Assembly: GCA_015493475.1 (NCBI GenBank) | Contig: WGDC01000008.1 | Span: 1-64,000 of the forward strand | Reading direction: 5' to 3' | DNA from: Deltaproteobacteria bacterium | GTDB lineage: Bacteria > Desulfobacterota > Dissulfuribacteria > Dissulfuribacterales > QOAL01 | Length of the DNA stretch: 64,000 nucleotides | Part shown: positions 9,801 to 17,504 of the stretch, one piece after another | Numbering within the stretch: position 1 is the first letter of the stretch | Layout of the letters: each line of letters starts with the position of its first letter | The notes under the pieces: model-generated | Seen by the model: the letters and a program-made list of their open reading frames with translations, nothing else | The model's database searches: none | Told to the model about the DNA's origin: nothing | Translations under genes and position numbers: made by a program

Positions 9801-12361
9801 ATGGAAGAACAGATGACGATTACGTGGATATCGAAATAGTGGCTAAGGCCATGAACGTTTCTTCCAACCAGGCGGGAACGATCTTGAGAAACGGCCAGGA
9901 GAGCGAAGGTTCAAATGTTTACCTTACCTTCGCCCAGGGAGGAGGAACCACCAGGGTCGATTTTGATGACGATCCGGCAACTCCCGGAATCCAGGGAATC
10001 CCGGTGGAAATAGTGGAACCGGATCTTTCAATAACAAAAACTGCACAGCCTGATCACCAATCCCTTGGAGACATGGTGACCTTTACCGTGCACGTCGCTC
10101 ACACGGCTCAAAGCACCTCTGACGCCCAGGATGTGGTGATACAGGATCAGATCCCGGCAGGAATGAGCTTTGTGGATTCCTCTCTTCCCGCATCAGACGT
10201 TTCCGTAAGTGGTCAGCAGGTGGAGTTCCGCATCCACTCCCTAACCCTGTCACAGGGGCAGACCTCCTTCACCTACAGGGCAAGGGTGGACCTTGATGCC
10301 ACTGTGGATCAGCCTCTTACCAACACGGTGCATCTAACGTGGAAGAGCCTTTCAGGGGCAACTGGTGCGGCAGATAGCGGCAGAACCGGCGATGATTGCC
10401 CGTCTGGGCTTAACGATTACTGTGATGACGCATCCTCAACGGTCATACCCACGGCAAATGCTGCCGTTGATGCCCAAAAGACCGTAAGTATAGTAGATGA
10501 TGCGGATGCAAGCGGGGATGCAACCTCCGGTGACATCCTTGAATACACAATAACCATAACCAACGGTTCGTCTCCGGTCACCGGAACGGTCTTCACGGAT
10601 GCGATCCCGGAAAACACCACCTATGTTCCAGGAAGCTTGACCCTGAACTCAGCATCCCTTACCGATGAAGCAGACGGGGACGCAGGGGACTATGGCCAAA
10701 GTGCTTCAAATGCCGTGACCATAATGATTGGGGACATGGCTGCAGGACAGAGCGTCACCATTACCTTCAGGGTGAGGATCAATGATTACACTCCGGCTGG
10801 GGTGGTAATTTCCAACCAGGGTGTTGTGGATACGGACCAGTCAGTTCCTGAGCCAACGGACCAGGACGGCATAGACTCAAATGGTGACCAGCCAACGGAC
10901 ATTCCAGTTGGAGGAGGCACCGGTACAGGGCTCCGGGCAGAAAAGGTGGTATCCCTTACCGGGGATACGGTTGATCCAACTGATGGGACCATAAATGTGG
11001 GTGACGAGGTCACTTACACCATAAGGCTCATTAACACCGGGCAGAGCACCCTTCACAATGTCACCTTCACCGATGACATCCCTTCTAATGTCACCATCAC
11101 CGGAGTTACAAATGCAAGCTGGACCGCACCGTCTTCTCAGGTTACGGCCCAGTTTTCCTCCCTTGGAGCTGGCCAGATGCAGGTAATTACCATCACGGGA
11201 ACCGTTGCCCAGGTGGGCACCACATCCAACCAGGGAGTGGCTGGAAGCGACGAGGTGTCACAAGTCCTTACCGACGGGGACACTGACCCTGGAAACGGTG
11301 AGCAGCCTACCACCTTTGTGGCAACCGGCCAGGAAACTTCAGGAGAACCAGCGCTCAACCTTACAAAGAGGGTTGAGCTTAATGGGGATACCAACAACGA
11401 CGGGCTTTTGAATCCGGGTGAGACCTTCAGATACTCCATGGTGCTATCAAATACAGGAAGCAGCCCGGCCTCCGGCGTTACCCTTTCTGACCAGATTCCG
11501 GCACATGTGACCCTTGTGCCAGGAAGTGTCCATACGAGCAAGGGTGCGGTTGTTTCGGAAGACCCGCTTTCGGTAAATATCGGAGGACTTGGGGTTGGTG
11601 AGTCAGTAAACGTATACTTTGATGTAAGGGTTGATAGCAATGCACCCCTTGGGACCACCATATCCAATCAGGCCCAGGCGCAAGACGGAAGTGGACAGAC
11701 CGTCATCTCGGATGATCCCAGTACTGATGATGGAAGGGACTGCACATCATCTGCATCAAACTGTAACGACGGAGACAGCGGTAATGATGATCCAACGGAT
11801 GTGGTCGTGTCAGGAGCCAATGTATTTGACCCGCCAACCGTTACAAAGACAGGCACCCTGGGTAACAAGAGTGTAATTACGTGGAGGCAGGTATGGATAA
11901 ACAGCGGGAATACCCAGGCCATTAACGCCCGCGTAATAGACCCCATTCCCGAACACACCTCCTACGTTGATGGTAGCCTTGTCTGTTCACCCCAGGGCTC
12001 TTCCACTACCGTAAGGTGTGAGTATGACGCCCAGAACCATCGCATAATTTGGGAAGGAAACATAGGTGCTGATTTCAATGCCACAGATGAAGACCAGGCC
12101 CAGAATGAGGTGGTCATCGAGTTCAATACCCTAGTTACCGAGTTCGCCCCTTCCATAGAAAACCGCACAACTGGCTACTGGGACAGGGATGGAGACGGAT
12201 TTATCGATGACGACATAGACAGTGGCCAGGTGGCAATAACATCAGACGCCGCAGTCTCCTTGTTGGCCAGGGTGCCAACATTGTCCCAGTGGGGCGCCAT
12301 TATCCTCATGGTGGCCCTTGCCGTTGCTGTTTTTATGCGAAAACGGTTATTGTCTGAATAA
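3899..12361 (+). CDS. Giant secreted DUF11-repeat protein with IPTL-CTERM sorting signal
   Basis: A 2820-residue predicted surface or exported protein. ATG 3899 is preferred over the TTG at 3887 because GGGGGAG sits four bases before it. The N-terminus has two hydrophobic stretches (about residues 4-25 and 34-50); the second, after RGFLSR, looks like a conventional signal peptide ending in SLSWA before APEPS. The body is about 16-17 beta-rich DUF11-type domains, each with a core like GDxVTYxIxxxNTG, DxLPxG and a Gly/Asn/Asp-rich tail. Between 6220 and about 10,020 they alternate as two module types. Acidic loops such as DTNNDGLLNPGE and DRDGDGFIDDDID resemble calcium sites. The C-terminus, from 12272, is VPTLSQWGAI, a hydrophobic helix, then FMRKRLLSE: the IPTL-CTERM signal read by exosortase H, whose gene lies at 63079. 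The role (adhesion, sheath or matrix) is unknown. Confidence 0.88.
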   Translation: MERLFFLSSFWSIPVLFIVIIQLTFKVGRGFLSRLVLCTFAFLCCASLSWAAPEPSVSIDVPDSPFIGQNLNLTLSFDNVNATKTGYSPFIDVVLPVNGADGAAGTQEADGIDVTGDATYLGVPITTVTQTFPNDGGGTGCVEHPFAVDTSGNPLQVCGTAGDKLVTIQLPFGSFVPAQPPAAIELPVSISQKADLNHGLDIKARAGFQFGATPVDDHSTDPTILSDNATDSSIWTSSSTVTPTLIKLEKKYVGPEDETATGPNFPRLYRIEVKLAPGQTVTNLDVIDDLPNNMAFLEVNATSPSGGTVVPPVNSPANPPNNVLDVQFSSVAADSDPDSTDAYVVFKYFIPLKDADSNNVIDPQSGDDVNSTNQARAIGDWTPLDSRDPSGQDNAVADAQGPEHILTDKSIAIQKGVAIAVDSGAQGYSPEDVVEYTLDFQVSDYFSMEDVNVTDVICDGQDFDTSFTPQLITTVHGTSSNVAITPDHTTNADGTETLVFHISNKLTGGCVPDSGTGGGQPNCDQYDQGPTTGRIVFRTVIRQNFDVNYPSGDESVDQGDFLDNNVTILGNLLSVADNSSPTGQQEADTSAASFNILHGEVSKNIYAINGSTNLPNPLIMRPGDTVTYRIQYSMPTDDVEDLVLIDYLPLPVLDATEVQTFDNVSDDIPPAAGHAKFGPDDTFHNIYNDGNNHDYPSITTSGPENSIRFTYGDFDDNDTSERTIDILFTVTVKDDPFADGLYLTNQVRANDGSTNAGASFSDGIIQIELGEPVLQITKGVSQSNNPNAVISPPPSNFPVDGDATNSDANDTVTFVVTVENTGQAPAHDVKIYDDTNQDMDDCSLVSVQDGNGTGLGYSGDLWSGGIALNDPIPQNGKAIVTFTCRIKEDAKPTDVIDRQAQVEWAAGSGGEFYPRKSDNATVSMALPSMNKSISSVNPGPISPNVTIGDNVTYRVDVTLPEGKIPNLRLTDTLPSGLEYISGTLDVNTTGFGGSFAYSKVTDNGQNVTVDMGNATVDADNDVNNNGFSITFKARVLDDPANSATTTLQHKTNSISLTFDGLSQSQSITDVASNSLGEPYLQVAKTISPSTADAGDQVTIWITVDNNGTSPAYDISVTDALDESVFDLNNVSAGTTPDHFTFSYSSPTVTYSSDSGFALDPSQSIQFSFITYVIQDIVTSTPYENTANATYSSEDGDVQGERGESGNDTATIQIATVSSEKALVSTNEPSTNGTANPVAIGETATFDITFTIPEGETKGVTVFDQLTNVSGSPWGEYVQGSAKIMKTSSDLSCTASICTASLNGAAANTWVDVDDSYVQVSDTANGRRISVDLGNVTNSNNNNNALESYVLRVTVVVLNNNVTNGGTDLPDRGGLVYQDASGTNYTLLSQNLDLLAAEPVPQIQKTASPTTASAGDEITFTLHICNTASGDSAAPGFDWAFSDTLPDKYEAISSVSTNAGSTGATVTASHSGRHISGTIDQLDPGECVDVIYKATLIDSVQYAEQITNTASVNATSLPGDHGTGNATPGNPGTENGERAGGGGINDLHATSSATVTIEQPTLSKNMLNHKDWYAIGDNATFVITAGVPSGTSKNFVITDHIPSGLELDSASLNVSLPAGASSTNAPLNESNNAFFSYDSSSGNMTLDFGNVTVPTAGNVVITYQAVVRNITANQDGTQLLNTVGLSYDDPSNPGNSLTVGPVDNQQQVHVGEPNLEMTKVITSGAINVDAGDTVSWQIGIQNTGHTTAFHVNWRDALPDGLFNISNAHVTVSGSVFLNGTTTPVSDSSVQITTTLNTNDTISLPFFQIGPGASITVTFDSVLMDSMVPGQVLDNQTSASYTSLVSGGGRDNSSGPGAVDDDNDTQLNNYEESAGQSLTVGTSVAIDKQVDKSRVVVGDTVKFTVRASIQEGTIPELTIHDVLPTGFGYVSHQVLVGNSGITFSNPNYDQNVGFGQEVMIDLGDVTNPADGRTDDDYVDIEIVAKAMNVSSNQAGTILRNGQESEGSNVYLTFAQGGGTTRVDFDDDPATPGIQGIPVEIVEPDLSITKTAQPDHQSLGDMVTFTVHVAHTAQSTSDAQDVVIQDQIPAGMSFVDSSLPASDVSVSGQQVEFRIHSLTLSQGQTSFTYRARVDLDATVDQPLTNTVHLTWKSLSGATGAADSGRTGDDCPSGLNDYCDDASSTVIPTANAAVDAQKTVSIVDDADASGDATSGDILEYTITITNGSSPVTGTVFTDAIPENTTYVPGSLTLNSASLTDEADGDAGDYGQSASNAVTIMIGDMAAGQSVTITFRVRINDYTPAGVVISNQGVVDTDQSVPEPTDQDGIDSNGDQPTDIPVGGGTGTGLRAEKVVSLTGDTVDPTDGTINVGDEVTYTIRLINTGQSTLHNVTFTDDIPSNVTITGVTNASWTAPSSQVTAQFSSLGAGQMQVITITGTVAQVGTTSNQGVAGSDEVSQVLTDGDTDPGNGEQPTTFVATGQETSGEPALNLTKRVELNGDTNNDGLLNPGETFRYSMVLSNTGSSPASGVTLSDQIPAHVTLVPGSVHTSKGAVVSEDPLSVNIGGLGVGESVNVYFDVRVDSNAPLGTTISNQAQAQDGSGQTVISDDPSTDDGRDCTSSASNCNDGDSGNDDPTDVVVSGANVFDPPTVTKTGTLGNKSVITWRQVWINSGNTQAINARVIDPIPEHTSYVDGSLVCSPQGSSTTVRCEYDAQNHRIIWEGNIGADFNATDEDQAQNEVVIEFNTLVTEFAPSIENRTTGYWDRDGDGFIDDDIDSGQVAITSDAAVSLLARVPTLSQWGAIILMVALAVAVFMRKRLLSE

Positions 12362-12407
12362 TCCATAAATCTATAGCCTGTCTTTTTTCCCTTTTCGTTC
12401 CAATTGA

Positions 12408-12430
12408 GACCGCTTTCAGGCGGCCTTTTC
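12408..12430 (+). terminator. Weak intrinsic terminator after the giant gene
   Basis: CCGC (12410-12413) and GCGG (12420-12423) can pair around a six-base loop, followed by CCTTTTC. The stem is short, so this is a weak candidate. The remaining intergenic stretch to 12650 is AT-rich, holds no ORF and presumably carries the promoter of the chemoreceptor gene, but I see no clear promoter boxes. Confidence 0.35.
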
Positions 12431-12650
12431 TGTTGTTTCCCACTTGATGGCGGCCCGAGTGGATTAGTCTTCAAAGTGAGCTGCGGCACAATTTTTATTT
12501 TGAAGTGCTTCATTTCCAATTGAAGAGGGAAGGGCTTTAAAAAGTGGGCACAAAAATGTTTTCAGTTAAGGGCCGTTTTTGTCGAAAAAAAGATATAGAA
12601 AAGAATATGATCATTCAGAAACGTTATACATACCGGAGGAATGAAGCGGC

Positions 12651-14594
12651 ATGTCCAATAGAAATAGAAATTTTGTAGAGCGCACAGCTCGTCGGTTAAT
12701 GAATGTCTCCATTAGCGTAAAGATAATTATTGCGATTCTGGTAGTAGTCGCCTTGGCTCTTGGTGTTTCCACTTATCAGACTATACAGGTAATAGAGAAG
12801 CAGCAAAAAGAGGTAATCAGGAAGGCCGAAGATATGGGGACAGTGTTGACGGACAAGATTCAGGATACTGCTTCCCAGTATCTGCAAACGGCCTTTTTGA
12901 TATCACAGATGGATATTGTAAGGTCTAGCCTATCCTCCAATGACCGTTCAGCCCTTTTGGCTTCTTTCCCAGCCCTGATTCGCGAGGCGGCCTCTTTGGA
13001 CAGGAAACGTACTTTGAAGGTACATGTGCATGCCCTGCCTGCCCGATCTTTTCTCCGTACATGGAAGCCTCAGAAATTCGGTGATGACCTGTCCGGTTTT
13101 AGACAGACGGTGGTAGATGTTCAGAAAACCGGTATAAATATAGGGGGTGTAGAGGCAGGTCGGGCCGGCTTGGCCATAAGGGGGGTTGTCCCTGTCAGGG
13201 ATAAGTCTGGCAAGATTATCGGCAGTGTTGAGGCCTTTTGTGACCTTGGAGAGGTGGTCAAGAATTTTTCAGCAGACAGCGGAACCAATGCCGCGCTTTT
13301 CAGGAAGGAACAAGTAAAAAGTTTTTCGGGAAAGACTGCGGGATCAGCGGGATTTGGCGACATGTCGCTGATTTATGCGACAAACAGGAAGCTTGTAAGT
13401 AACCTTATAAACGGAAAGTTCCTGCGCGAAGCCAGTGAAAGGCAGGTATCGAGTATAGCCGGCAACACCCTCGTGGTTGCAACTCCCATTAAGGACTACA
13501 GTCACGCTACAACGGGTATCTACGTCAGTTTTACCAACCTTGCTTCATTTAAAAAGACGCAGCAGGCCTTGGTTTTCAAGGCGGCCTTAGTTGCGCTGCT
13601 CTCGTTTGTCATTCTTGCTGTAACCATCGTGTTTCTATTGAACCGTATAGTCGAAAGGCCCCTTAACCACACACTCGAAGTCATCAACGAGGTTTCGAGA
13701 GGGAATCTGCGCCGGGAGGTCCATGTGACCGTCATGGACGAAATGGGCCGTCTTGGCACAGGCGTTAACAAGATGATACAGAGTATAAGGCACCTCGTGG
13801 CGGACATGAAGAACAGGAGCAGGGAGCTGGAAGAAGCCGGAGCAGAGCTCCAGGAGGCGTCAAGCCAGGCTGCGGCAAGTGCGTCTGAAACAAGTGCCCA
13901 GGCAGACGAGATAGCCGAGGTGAGTGCCGCCAACGAGGATCGGATAAATTCCGTTGCCGCCGCTAATGAGGAGGTAACAGCAACGGTGAAAGAGGTTGCC
14001 CAAAGTTCCATGCTATCCATGAACATGGTGACAGAGGTAAGCCACAAGATAGACGAGGCCTCCCACACCATTACCGAACTCCATGGCTACTTCAAACAGA
14101 TAGAAGAGGTAATGACGTTCATAAGAACCATTGCCGACCAGACAAACCTCCTGGCCTTGAATGCTACTATAGAGGCCGCCAGGGCCGGGGAGGCAGGGAA
14201 AGGTTTTGCTGTGGTTGCCAACGAGGTGAAACAGCTTGCAAAGCAAACGAGCGAGGCCACGGATCGTATCGTGGACACCATTCAGGGCCTTAGGGATATA
14301 GTCAACGCCTCCGTGGATTCAGTCAAGGACGTTCACGAGATGATCGACCCAGTAAAAGATATAGCGAGAGACGTTTCGACTGCCATGGAGGAAAACATCA
14401 GGGCGGTTAATGAAATAAGCGTGCGTGCTCAGGAGGTTGCTGCTAGCACAACCAATTCCTCGAGACAGATACAGGAACTTAGGGCGGCAATCAATATCGT
14501 TGCGGAGGCGTCGGAAAAGACGGCGGCTACCTCCAGCAAGCTTAATACCTTTGCCAATGAGATAGAGTCTCTCATAGCGAGGTTCCGGACATGA
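12651..14594 (+). CDS. Methyl-accepting chemotaxis protein with periplasmic sensor domain
   Basis: A transmembrane chemoreceptor of 647 residues. A first membrane segment (about residues 24-45) and a second (about 307-330) flank a periplasmic sensor region that looks like a Cache domain ([15 protein letters not shown], then GSVEAFCDL). A HAMP linker follows at about 330-385, then the long cytoplasmic coiled coil with the conserved hairpin tip ([20 protein letters not shown], residues about 495-514) that contacts CheA and CheW. No C-terminal CheR/CheB docking pentapeptide is seen. GGAGGA lies 11 bases before the ATG. A single-domain response regulator and a hybrid kinase follow directly, so the three may form one sensory unit. 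The ligand cannot be inferred. Confidence 0.93.
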   Translation: MSNRNRNFVERTARRLMNVSISVKIIIAILVVVALALGVSTYQTIQVIEKQQKEVIRKAEDMGTVLTDKIQDTASQYLQTAFLISQMDIVRSSLSSNDRSALLASFPALIREAASLDRKRTLKVHVHALPARSFLRTWKPQKFGDDLSGFRQTVVDVQKTGINIGGVEAGRAGLAIRGVVPVRDKSGKIIGSVEAFCDLGEVVKNFSADSGTNAALFRKEQVKSFSGKTAGSAGFGDMSLIYATNRKLVSNLINGKFLREASERQVSSIAGNTLVVATPIKDYSHATTGIYVSFTNLASFKKTQQALVFKAALVALLSFVILAVTIVFLLNRIVERPLNHTLEVINEVSRGNLRREVHVTVMDEMGRLGTGVNKMIQSIRHLVADMKNRSRELEEAGAELQEASSQAAASASETSAQADEIAEVSAANEDRINSVAAANEEVTATVKEVAQSSMLSMNMVTEVSHKIDEASHTITELHGYFKQIEEVMTFIRTIADQTNLLALNATIEAARAGEAGKGFAVVANEVKQLAKQTSEATDRIVDTIQGLRDIVNASVDSVKDVHEMIDPVKDIARDVSTAMEENIRAVNEISVRAQEVAASTTNSSRQIQELRAAINIVAEASEKTAATSSKLNTFANEIESLIARFRT

Positions 14595-14604
14595 GGAGAA
14601 ATAC

Positions 14605-14964
14605 ATGAAAAGGGTTCTGATAGTGGAAGACAGCTTCATAGTAAGTAAACTTCTCGCAAGCCTGCTCAAGGCCAAGGGTTTCCATGTAAGGGAGTGTGGA
14701 ACAATATCAGAGGCGCTGGAAAACCTGAAAAACGTGGATATTGCAATACTTGATTACCAGCTTCCTGACGGGACAGGGCTTGAAGTTGCTGAAAAGATCA
14801 GGCGGCATCACCCCGGGGTACCCATGTTCCTCCTGACGGCCAGGGGCAGCTCTGTATCAAGGGATGCGGCAAGCAAGGCGGGAATCAGGGAGTATATGGA
14901 GAAACCCATCGAACCGGACCTTTTGATACAGGCGGTGGAAGAGTACTGTTCCGGGGCTGATTAG
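14605..14964 (+). CDS. Single-domain response regulator
   Basis: A 119-residue stand-alone receiver domain with no output domain. The phospho-acceptor is Asp50 in AILDYQLPDG, the acidic pair is in VEDSF near the N-terminus, and the conserved Thr and Lys are visible in FLLTARG and MEKPI. It begins 10 bp after the chemoreceptor stop behind GAGGAG and ends 25 bp before the hybrid kinase. Such proteins act as phosphate relays or as CheY-like signals. Because the adjacent kinase has its own receiver and Hpt domain, this protein is a plausible final phosphate acceptor, but that is inference. Confidence 0.92.
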   Translation: MKRVLIVEDSFIVSKLLASLLKAKGFHVRECGTISEALENLKNVDIAILDYQLPDGTGLEVAEKIRRHHPGVPMFLLTARGSSVSRDAASKAGIREYMEKPIEPDLLIQAVEEYCSGAD

Positions 14965-14989
14965 GCCCCTTTAATTGCCTTAGCGGATC

Positions 14990-17443
14990 ATGTGCCAAGT
15001 CAGCCCTGAGATCATAGTAATATGCATCCTTTCTGTATGCCTAAGTCTTTTCCTTCTATTGTACCTGAAAAAAAGCCACCTGCTTAAGGTCATAAGGAGG
15101 TCGAGAGACCGATTCAAGGCCTTGGTAGATCTTTCACCCTACGGTATAGCCCTAACATCACGCAGTGGAAGAATAATTTCTGTCAACCGTGCACTTGCAG
15201 ACCTTCTTGGAAGGGATGTAAGGTGCATGGTGGGGGGATCCCTTCCTGGGCTTTTGGGTCTGGATACCATGGATGTCATGGAGCGGTCATCAAGACTCGG
15301 GGCGGGAGAAATATTGAAACTGTCAGAAATAGACCTGGAAAATACCAGTGGAAGAGTCCTGCATTTACGTCCCTGCTTGTTTCGGGACGAGGATAGCGGG
15401 GACATGCTTTTCTGGCATGTACAAGACCGGACTACCTATTTCGAGCTTGAGAAGCGATTTCAAGAGCTTTCCGAAAGCGTGCCAGTTGGGCTTTTCTGGG
15501 CGGGCATGGACGGGAAGATCGGCGCGGTTAATCCGGAATTCAATAAAATATTTTCCAGGGGTCCGCTTCCGGGAACCCTTGCTGAGCTCCTTACGGAGAA
15601 GGGATGGAATGAGGCCATAAAGGAAATTCTCACGGCGGGAAATGTTTTCGAGACGGGCATAGAGCTGGATGATGGATGCCATGTCAAGTACCTTAAAGTA
15701 GGGATAAAGCTGTCCCGCAACGCTCCTTCTCGCTATCTTGCCGGTATTGTTAAGGACGTCACTGTAGAGAAGAAACTTCAGCAGGAGCTTGAATCGGCCT
15801 ATGAGAAGGCGGAGGCGGCAAGCAGGGCAAAGAGTACCTTCTTGTCCGAAATGAGTCATGAGTTCCGAACGCCCTTGAACGTTATTCAGGGTATGGCAAC
15901 AATTCTCGAAGACAGGATTACTGACAGGGAGGCCCTCGGGCTTGTTTCCGATCTGAAGACCGCCTCGGAGCACCTGGCCGCCCTTATTGGTGACATTCTG
16001 GATTTGGCGAAGATAGAATCCGGTAAGCTGTCCATAGACAGTACTCCCTTTGATATGAAGGAGTTACTCGAAGGCGTTGAAAGGGTGCTCGGTGTCCAGG
16101 CAGGCTTGAAAGACCTAGATTTCAGGATCATCCTTCCGGAAGATGTACATCGCTATTACATGGGAGATCCTGTAAGGATTAGGCAGATAATTTTCAACCT
16201 CGCTGGTAACGCTATAAAGCTTACCCGAAAGGGATCGGTGGAGGTGGCCGTTTCTACTGCCGACATGGAAGTTGGTAAAAACAGGAAAAGGCTTGCAATA
16301 AGCGTTAAGGATACCGGGCCAGGAATTCCAGAGGAGTTACTTTCAGGTCTCTTTTCACCCTTTGTCCAGGCCGAAGAAGGACGTAGGGCAGGAGGCACCG
16401 GTCTTGGGCTTTCCATTGCCAAGGAACTTGCCGAGTTGATGGGAGGTTCCATTAAGGTTTCGAGCAGGGTGGGTGAAGGGACAGTCTTTATCGTGGAGAT
16501 TGGACTCGAGCCCATTGATTCGGGTATGGTTCCTGAGAAATCTGGGGAGGCAGATTTACATATCGAGCCGGGCATGGCCTTGATTGCGGACGACGTAGCC
16601 ATGAATCGCAAGATCCTTTGTATGTTTCTTGAAAAAAAAGGATGGCAGGTGCGGGAGGCGTCAAACGGTAAAGAGGTACTGGCCGTTCTTGAGGAGGTGG
16701 ATGATTTTGACATTGTACTTATGGATGTTTCAATGCCCGAGATGGACGGTGTGGAAGCGGCCATGCTTATAAAGGCAAACAAGGCCTGGTCCACCATTCC
16801 GGTAATAGCCGTCACGGCCCATGCAATGTCAGAAGACAGGCAGCGGTTTTTGGATGCAGGAATGGACGGTTATGTATCAAAACCGGTAAAGCAAGCAGAA
16901 CTTTTTGCAGAGATGAGGCGGGTTTTGCCGCAGAAGCGGACCCGTCCGGAAAAGGATAACCAGGGGCCTAAACTGTGCCAAGATGGCAATTCCATGGCAG
17001 CTATGGGCTTAGGCTCATCGGCCCATGAGAAAGGTGCTCCAGTAGAGTACAAACGCCTTCTCAAGACATGTCAAGGCATGGAAGATTTGGCAAAGGAGCT
17101 CCTGAAAGACATAATAAATGAGTGTCCAAAGTGGGTGGAGAAAGCCCGCCGGGCCGTGGAAACGAGTGATCCTGTGGAGATTCGGAGAGTGTGCCACCTG
17201 ATACGGGGCAGCGCATCTACTGTTCACGCCGATGAATTGAGCAAGGCGGCAGAAAGCCTGGGACAGGCCGCACGCGAAGGTAACGCGGAGCTTTATTCTG
17301 ACAGGCTCTGCTTCCTGCAACAGGCGGCCTCCCATTTAGAACAGTGGGTCAAGGCCAATATTTCATTTAGAGACGCCATTGAAAGGCTTCAAGGACTTTC
17401 CGTCAAGGCGTCGTCCCTTCACGGAAACAGGTGGCGCGCCTGA
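14990..17443 (+). CDS. Hybrid sensor histidine kinase (PAS-HisKA-HATPase-REC-Hpt)
   Basis: An 817-residue tripartite hybrid kinase of the BarA/EvgS layout. One N-terminal membrane segment (residues about 8-27) is followed by two PAS-like regions (about 40-150 and 165-265), a HisKA domain with the phospho-His290 in MSHEFRTPLN, an HATPase domain with DTGPGIPEEL and GTGLGLSIAKEL, a receiver domain with Asp579 in VLMDVSMPEMDG, and a C-terminal Hpt domain with His736 in CHLIRGSAS. All relay residues are present, so a four-step phosphorelay is possible. There is no large periplasmic domain, so sensing is probably cytoplasmic through the PAS domains. The gene follows the response regulator by 25 bp and converges on the minus-strand GTPase gene. 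Confidence 0.93.
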   Translation: MCQVSPEIIVICILSVCLSLFLLLYLKKSHLLKVIRRSRDRFKALVDLSPYGIALTSRSGRIISVNRALADLLGRDVRCMVGGSLPGLLGLDTMDVMERSSRLGAGEILKLSEIDLENTSGRVLHLRPCLFRDEDSGDMLFWHVQDRTTYFELEKRFQELSESVPVGLFWAGMDGKIGAVNPEFNKIFSRGPLPGTLAELLTEKGWNEAIKEILTAGNVFETGIELDDGCHVKYLKVGIKLSRNAPSRYLAGIVKDVTVEKKLQQELESAYEKAEAASRAKSTFLSEMSHEFRTPLNVIQGMATILEDRITDREALGLVSDLKTASEHLAALIGDILDLAKIESGKLSIDSTPFDMKELLEGVERVLGVQAGLKDLDFRIILPEDVHRYYMGDPVRIRQIIFNLAGNAIKLTRKGSVEVAVSTADMEVGKNRKRLAISVKDTGPGIPEELLSGLFSPFVQAEEGRRAGGTGLGLSIAKELAELMGGSIKVSSRVGEGTVFIVEIGLEPIDSGMVPEKSGEADLHIEPGMALIADDVAMNRKILCMFLEKKGWQVREASNGKEVLAVLEEVDDFDIVLMDVSMPEMDGVEAAMLIKANKAWSTIPVIAVTAHAMSEDRQRFLDAGMDGYVSKPVKQAELFAEMRRVLPQKRTRPEKDNQGPKLCQDGNSMAAMGLGSSAHEKGAPVEYKRLLKTCQGMEDLAKELLKDIINECPKWVEKARRAVETSDPVEIRRVCHLIRGSASTVHADELSKAAESLGQAAREGNAELYSDRLCFLQQAASHLEQWVKANISFRDAIERLQGLSVKASSLHGNRWRA

Positions 17444-17504
17444 CCCTTGTTACCCGCTGTTTTGCTAGGCTGCGGCCTTTTGGTAAGTGGTAATAACATG
17501 CCGG

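Noticed and set aside
11137-11667. 176-codon minus-strand ORF inside the giant gene
   Set aside because: It lies wholly within a well-supported coding frame, has no ribosome-binding site and a composition set by the sense codons; it is a shadow ORF.
15365-15973. 202-codon minus-strand ORF inside the hybrid kinase gene
   Set aside because: Opposite strand of a clear PAS-HisKA coding region; no start signal and no recognisable protein pattern.
16156-16815. 219-codon minus-strand ORF inside the hybrid kinase gene
   Set aside because: Antisense to the HATPase and receiver domains, whose motifs are intact; low-complexity Ser/Pro-rich translation typical of a shadow.
17444-17504. Possible terminator between the hybrid kinase and the convergent GTPase
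   Set aside because: CCGC and GCGG can pair before CCTTTT, but the 14-base loop and 4-bp stem are too weak to list.
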